This document shows, piece by piece, positions 61,264 to 64,000 of a stretch of 64,000 nucleotides of DNA (its first letter is position 1; the number at the start of each line of letters is the position of its first letter). The notes under the pieces are model-generated. The model worked only from the letters and a program-made list of their open reading frames with translations. It did no database searches and had not been told where the DNA came from. The position numbers and the translations under genes were made by a program. This DNA is from Rhodanobacter sp. (GTDB lineage: Bacteria; Pseudomonadota; Gammaproteobacteria; Xanthomonadales; Rhodanobacteraceae), in assembly GCA_024711345.1 (NCBI GenBank), contig JANJTA010000005.1:1-64000 (forward strand), read 5' to 3'.

Positions 61264-63078
61264 TCAATGCCCCGCAGCGCCCTTCGCCTTCGCGCAGTCG
61301 CACCCGTAATCCGGCTCCGGGCCGCCCTCGGCGATGAAGCGGTCGATGCGCTGCTGCAGTACCGGCAGCGGCACCGAGCCCAGCTGCAGCACGGTGTCGT
61401 GGAAGTGGCGCAGGTCGAACTTCGCGCCCAGCGCCTGCTCCGCCTTCGTGCGCCATTCGCGGATCTTCAGGTAACCCAGCTCGTACGACAGCGCCTGACC
61501 CGGCCAGCTGATGTAGCGGTCCACCTCGTTGGCGATCTCGCGTGCGGACAACGCGGTGTTGTCAGTCAGGTAGTCGATCGCCTGCTGGCGCGTCCAGCCG
61601 AGGTGGTGGATGCCGGTGTCGACCACCAGCCGGCAGGCGCGCCACATCTGGTAGGTGAGGTAGCCGAAGCGCTCGTACGGCGTGTGGTAGATGCCCATCT
61701 CGTTGCCGAGGTATTCCGAGTACAGCCCCCAGCCCTCGCCGTAGGCGGAGATGTAGCTGTTGCGGCGGAACGCCGGCTGGTCGTGCTGCTCCTCGGCCAG
61801 CTCCAGCTGCAGCGCGTGGCCGGGATAACTCTCGTGCAGGGTCAGCGCCGGCACGTTGAACAGCGGCCGCGACTTCAGATCGTAGGTGTTGACCAGGTAG
61901 GCGTCAGCGCCGCCGCGGCCGGAGGTGTAGTACGGCGCGATGTCGGCCGGCACCGGCTTGATGGTGAAGTGCGCGCGCGGCAGGTGGCCGAAGAAGCGCG
62001 GCATCTGGCCGTCCACCTGCTTGGCCACCCAGGCGCTGCGCATCAGCAATTCGTCCGCCGTCTTGGCATAGAACTGCGGGTCGGTGCGCAGGAACTTGAG
62101 GAAGTCGGCAAAGCTGCCGGTGAAGCCGGTTTCCTGCATCACCTCCAGCATCTGCGCGTGGATCTTCGCCACCTGGTCGAGGCCGATCTGATGGATCTCG
62201 TCAGGCCCCAGGTCGAGCGTGGTGTATTCGCGGATCTGCTGGCGATAAAACGCCTTGCCGTCCGGCAACGCCTCGGCCGCCAACGTGCGGCGCGCCCGCG
62301 GCACGTATTCGTCGCGGAAGAAGGCCAGCAGCTTCGCATAGGCGGGGATCACCCCGTCGCGGATCTGCCGCAGCGCCTGACCCTGCAGCGCCTGCGCGCG
62401 ATCGGCCGGGATCGACGCCGGCAGTTGCTTGAACGGCTCGTAGAAGCTGCTCTGGGTCGGGTCTTTCAGCTCGGCTACCGCGGCGATCGAGGCGTCGCGC
62501 CCGTCCAGCACCGCCCGCGGCACGCTGAAACCGCGCTTGAGGCCGGCGCGCATGTTGGCGATCTGCTGGTCGAAATAGGCCGGGACCTGGCCGAGCCGGT
62601 CGAGGTAGCGCTGGTAGTCGGCGGCCGTGCGCAGGCGGTCGCCGCCCAGCACGTAACCGAGATCGGACCAGAACGCGGAGTCGCTGTTGAACGGCATCTG
62701 CCAGGCCCGGAACTTCTGCCCGGCGACGAAGTTGCCGATCTGTTCGCGATAGATCGCGTAGTTGACCTGGTTGGCCGGCGACAATCGCGTCACGTCGACG
62801 CCGTCGAGCCGCTTCAGCACGCCCTGCCAATACGCCAGCCGCCGCTGCTGGCTGGCGGCATCGACCTGGTCGAGCCGGCCGCCGTTCGGCTGCGGCTCGC
62901 CGGCGGTGCTGATCCCCGCCTGGCCGGTGCGCCAGGCCCATTCGGCGTCGTAGATGGCCTTGAAGCGCGCATCGGCAGCGGCGTCGGCGTTGACGGGCGT
63001 GCCGGTCGCATGCAGCGGCATCACGCTGCACACCAGCGCGAGCGCGGCCAGCCGCGCCATCATCAGGGGCTTGTTCAC
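61264..63078 (-). CDS. DUF885 zinc-protease-like exported protein
   Basis: A 604-residue exported protein. The motif LTLHESYPGHALQLELAEEQ has HEXXPGH with zinc ligands, and SAYGEGWGLYSEYLGNEMGI carries the third ligand Glu, the DUF885 signature (M3-like peptidases). GTG 63078 (NKPLMMARLAALALVCSVMP) is chosen because AAGGAA precedes it and it gives a normal signal peptide; ATG 63063 is an alternative. It is likely an aminopeptidase or dipeptidyl-peptidase of the periplasm. It is followed by RES/Xre genes on the same strand. Confidence 0.86.
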   Translation of the reverse strand: MNKPLMMARLAALALVCSVMPLHATGTPVNADAAADARFKAIYDAEWAWRTGQAGISTAGEPQPNGGRLDQVDAASQQRRLAYWQGVLKRLDGVDVTRLSPANQVNYAIYREQIGNFVAGQKFRAWQMPFNSDSAFWSDLGYVLGGDRLRTAADYQRYLDRLGQVPAYFDQQIANMRAGLKRGFSVPRAVLDGRDASIAAVAELKDPTQSSFYEPFKQLPASIPADRAQALQGQALRQIRDGVIPAYAKLLAFFRDEYVPRARRTLAAEALPDGKAFYRQQIREYTTLDLGPDEIHQIGLDQVAKIHAQMLEVMQETGFTGSFADFLKFLRTDPQFYAKTADELLMRSAWVAKQVDGQMPRFFGHLPRAHFTIKPVPADIAPYYTSGRGGADAYLVNTYDLKSRPLFNVPALTLHESYPGHALQLELAEEQHDQPAFRRNSYISAYGEGWGLYSEYLGNEMGIYHTPYERFGYLTYQMWRACRLVVDTGIHHLGWTRQQAIDYLTDNTALSAREIANEVDRYISWPGQALSYELGYLKIREWRTKAEQALGAKFDLRHFHDTVLQLGSVPLPVLQQRIDRFIAEGGPEPDYGCDCAKAKGAAGH

Positions 63079-63176
63079 ACGGGTTCCTTGTAGCGGGACG
63101 ACGTCATCAACCATCACGCGGGGTGAGGCGAACGTCTATCCTCGCCGCCATTCCGCGGCATGGCAACAGGGCCCGC

Positions 63177-63881
63177 TCAGCCGAGATCGAGCTTGCCCAC
63201 GCCGACCGCGCGCAGATAGGCGGCCAGGTTGCGCTCCTCGGCGTCGACGAAGGTTTCGCCGCTGGGCTCGCAGGTGTCGATGCGGTCCGGACGGAAATTG
63301 CGGAAGTCATTGCGCAGCCGGCACCACGCGCCCAGCGTCCACTTGCCGCCCCAGAACGACAGGCACAGCGGCTCGACCTCGCGCGTGCTGGCGTTGCCGC
63401 CTTCGTCGCGGTACGCCAGCCGCAGCACCTGGCTGCCGACGATGGCCGCGTGCAGCCGGTCGATCAGGGCGGCGAAGTCCTCGCGGTACTGGTCGCGCCA
63501 GACCGGCGCAAAGATCCGCGTGCGCGTGGCGCGCTCGCGCAACTCCGGCGGCAGCACCGCCTCGATCTTCAGCAGAGCGGACTGCGCGCTTTCGGCCAGT
63601 TGGGTGCCGGCGAACGCGCGCACGAAACGCGAACCGACCACCAGCGCTTCGAGCTCATTCGCGGTGAACATCAGCGGCGGGATGTCCGAACCCTTGCGCA
63701 ACACGTAGCCGACGCCGGCCTCGCCCTCGATCGGCACGCCGGACAACTGCAGGTCGGCGACGTCGCGATACACCGTGCGCTGCGACACCCCCAGGGTCTG
63801 CGCCAGCGCGCGCGCCTGCAGCGCGGTACGCCGGCCGCGCAGGGCATGGATGATGAGGAACAGGCGATCGGCTCGACGCAT
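63177..63881 (-). CDS. YafY-type HTH/WYL regulator
   Basis: A 234-residue DeoR/WYL protein. DRLFLIIHALRGRRTALQAR and TLGVSQRTVYRDVADLQLSG form the winged HTH, and the WYL-type domain spans about 120-220 (VLRLAYRDEGGNASTREVEP, FWGGKWTLGAWCRLRNDFRN). Such regulators bind nucleic acid or small ligands and usually control a neighbouring gene. Divergent or upstream partner lies at the window's right edge and is not visible. Confidence 0.9.
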   Translation of the reverse strand: MRRADRLFLIIHALRGRRTALQARALAQTLGVSQRTVYRDVADLQLSGVPIEGEAGVGYVLRKGSDIPPLMFTANELEALVVGSRFVRAFAGTQLAESAQSALLKIEAVLPPELRERATRTRIFAPVWRDQYREDFAALIDRLHAAIVGSQVLRLAYRDEGGNASTREVEPLCLSFWGGKWTLGAWCRLRNDFRNFRPDRIDTCEPSGETFVDAEERNLAAYLRAVGVGKLDLG

Positions 63882-63941
63882 CCGCGCATCATCGCCGAGG
63901 CGGACGACGGCGAACAGCGCCGGAGGTCACGGCTCATCGCA

Positions 63942-64000
63942 TCACGCCGTCCGCGTGGCCAGCAGTTCGGCATCCTTCGCCGCGGCGCGCTGCATCGCCG
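63942..64000 (-). CDS. Possible 3' end of a gene cut by the window edge
   Basis: The minus strand reads through 18 codons from the window edge to a TGA at 63942-63944 (ending RTA). The peptide is too short to identify, and the frame could be chance; its gap of 60 bases from the WYL gene start suggests a preceding gene. Confidence 0.3.
   Translation of the reverse strand, partial: AMQRAAAKDAELLATRTA

Overview
This is a very GC-rich, gene-dense gammaproteobacterial chromosome segment. The gene set, the frequent ATGA start/stop overlaps and the GTAGGAGC-type extragenic palindromes fit Xanthomonadales, probably a Rhodanobacteraceae member. That is inferred from gene content and repeats, since the window holds no rRNA or tRNA. 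No CRISPR array or prophage was seen, and the only transposable element is the tail of an IS30-type transposase at the left edge.

Bases 220-15121 form one long minus-strand locus for a surface polysaccharide. Reading in its own direction it holds fdtA-like ketoisomerase, hexapeptide acetyltransferase, a sugar-binding-type propeller, a GNAT/FemAB acyltransferase, fdtB-like aminotransferase, Wzx-like flippase, GT2 glycosyltransferase, a polymerase-like membrane protein, a Wzz-like chain-length protein, two methyltransferases, an amidohydrolase, a B12-type radical SAM enzyme and two GT4 glycosyltransferases. Most genes overlap by a few bases. The FdtA/FdtB/acetyltransferase trio implies a 3-acetamido-3,6-dideoxyhexose; the radical SAM, amidohydrolase and methyltransferases suggest further unusual decoration.

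Bases 15498-20441 hold an outer-membrane-type protein, then an ECF sigma factor, a membrane anti-sigma factor and a lipoprotein subtilase in one overlapping operon. A cysteine-free DksA-like protein, a peroxiredoxin and a DsbA-fold protein follow. Bases 20455-27714 hold a frameshifted extradiol dioxygenase, two NAD(P)/FMN redox enzymes, and a three-subunit periplasmic FAD/[3Fe-4S]/cytochrome c sugar dehydrogenase with an OprB porin.

Bases 27737-32446 are a nitrogen block: urea transporter, glnA, amtB and glnK. There are two near-perfect sigma-54 promoters and an NtrC-type palindrome, so this block is probably NtrBC-controlled. uppP follows, then a LysR gene divergent from a MexEF-OprN-like RND efflux operon with a trailing SDR (33412-41409).

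The rest is mostly core or accessory metabolism. It includes a cupin/monooxygenase pair, an AI-2E-type permease, a YqjD/YqjE/DUF1328 envelope block, a PEBP protein, a GIY-YIG gene bracketed by REP pairs, a PQQ-type sugar dehydrogenase and a Ycf46-like AAA ATPase. Further on are an exported methyltransferase, a 2OG-Fe(II) oxygenase, a GH92 mannosidase, YheT-like hydrolase plus acyltransferase, Lrp divergent from phenylalanine hydroxylase, a LysR gene, a GDSL hydrolase, a RES/Xre toxin-antitoxin pair, a DUF885 protease-like protein and a WYL regulator. At least two families of paired palindromic repeats (REPIN/BIME-like) are scattered between 39 and 51 kb and have reshaped gene ends and starts.
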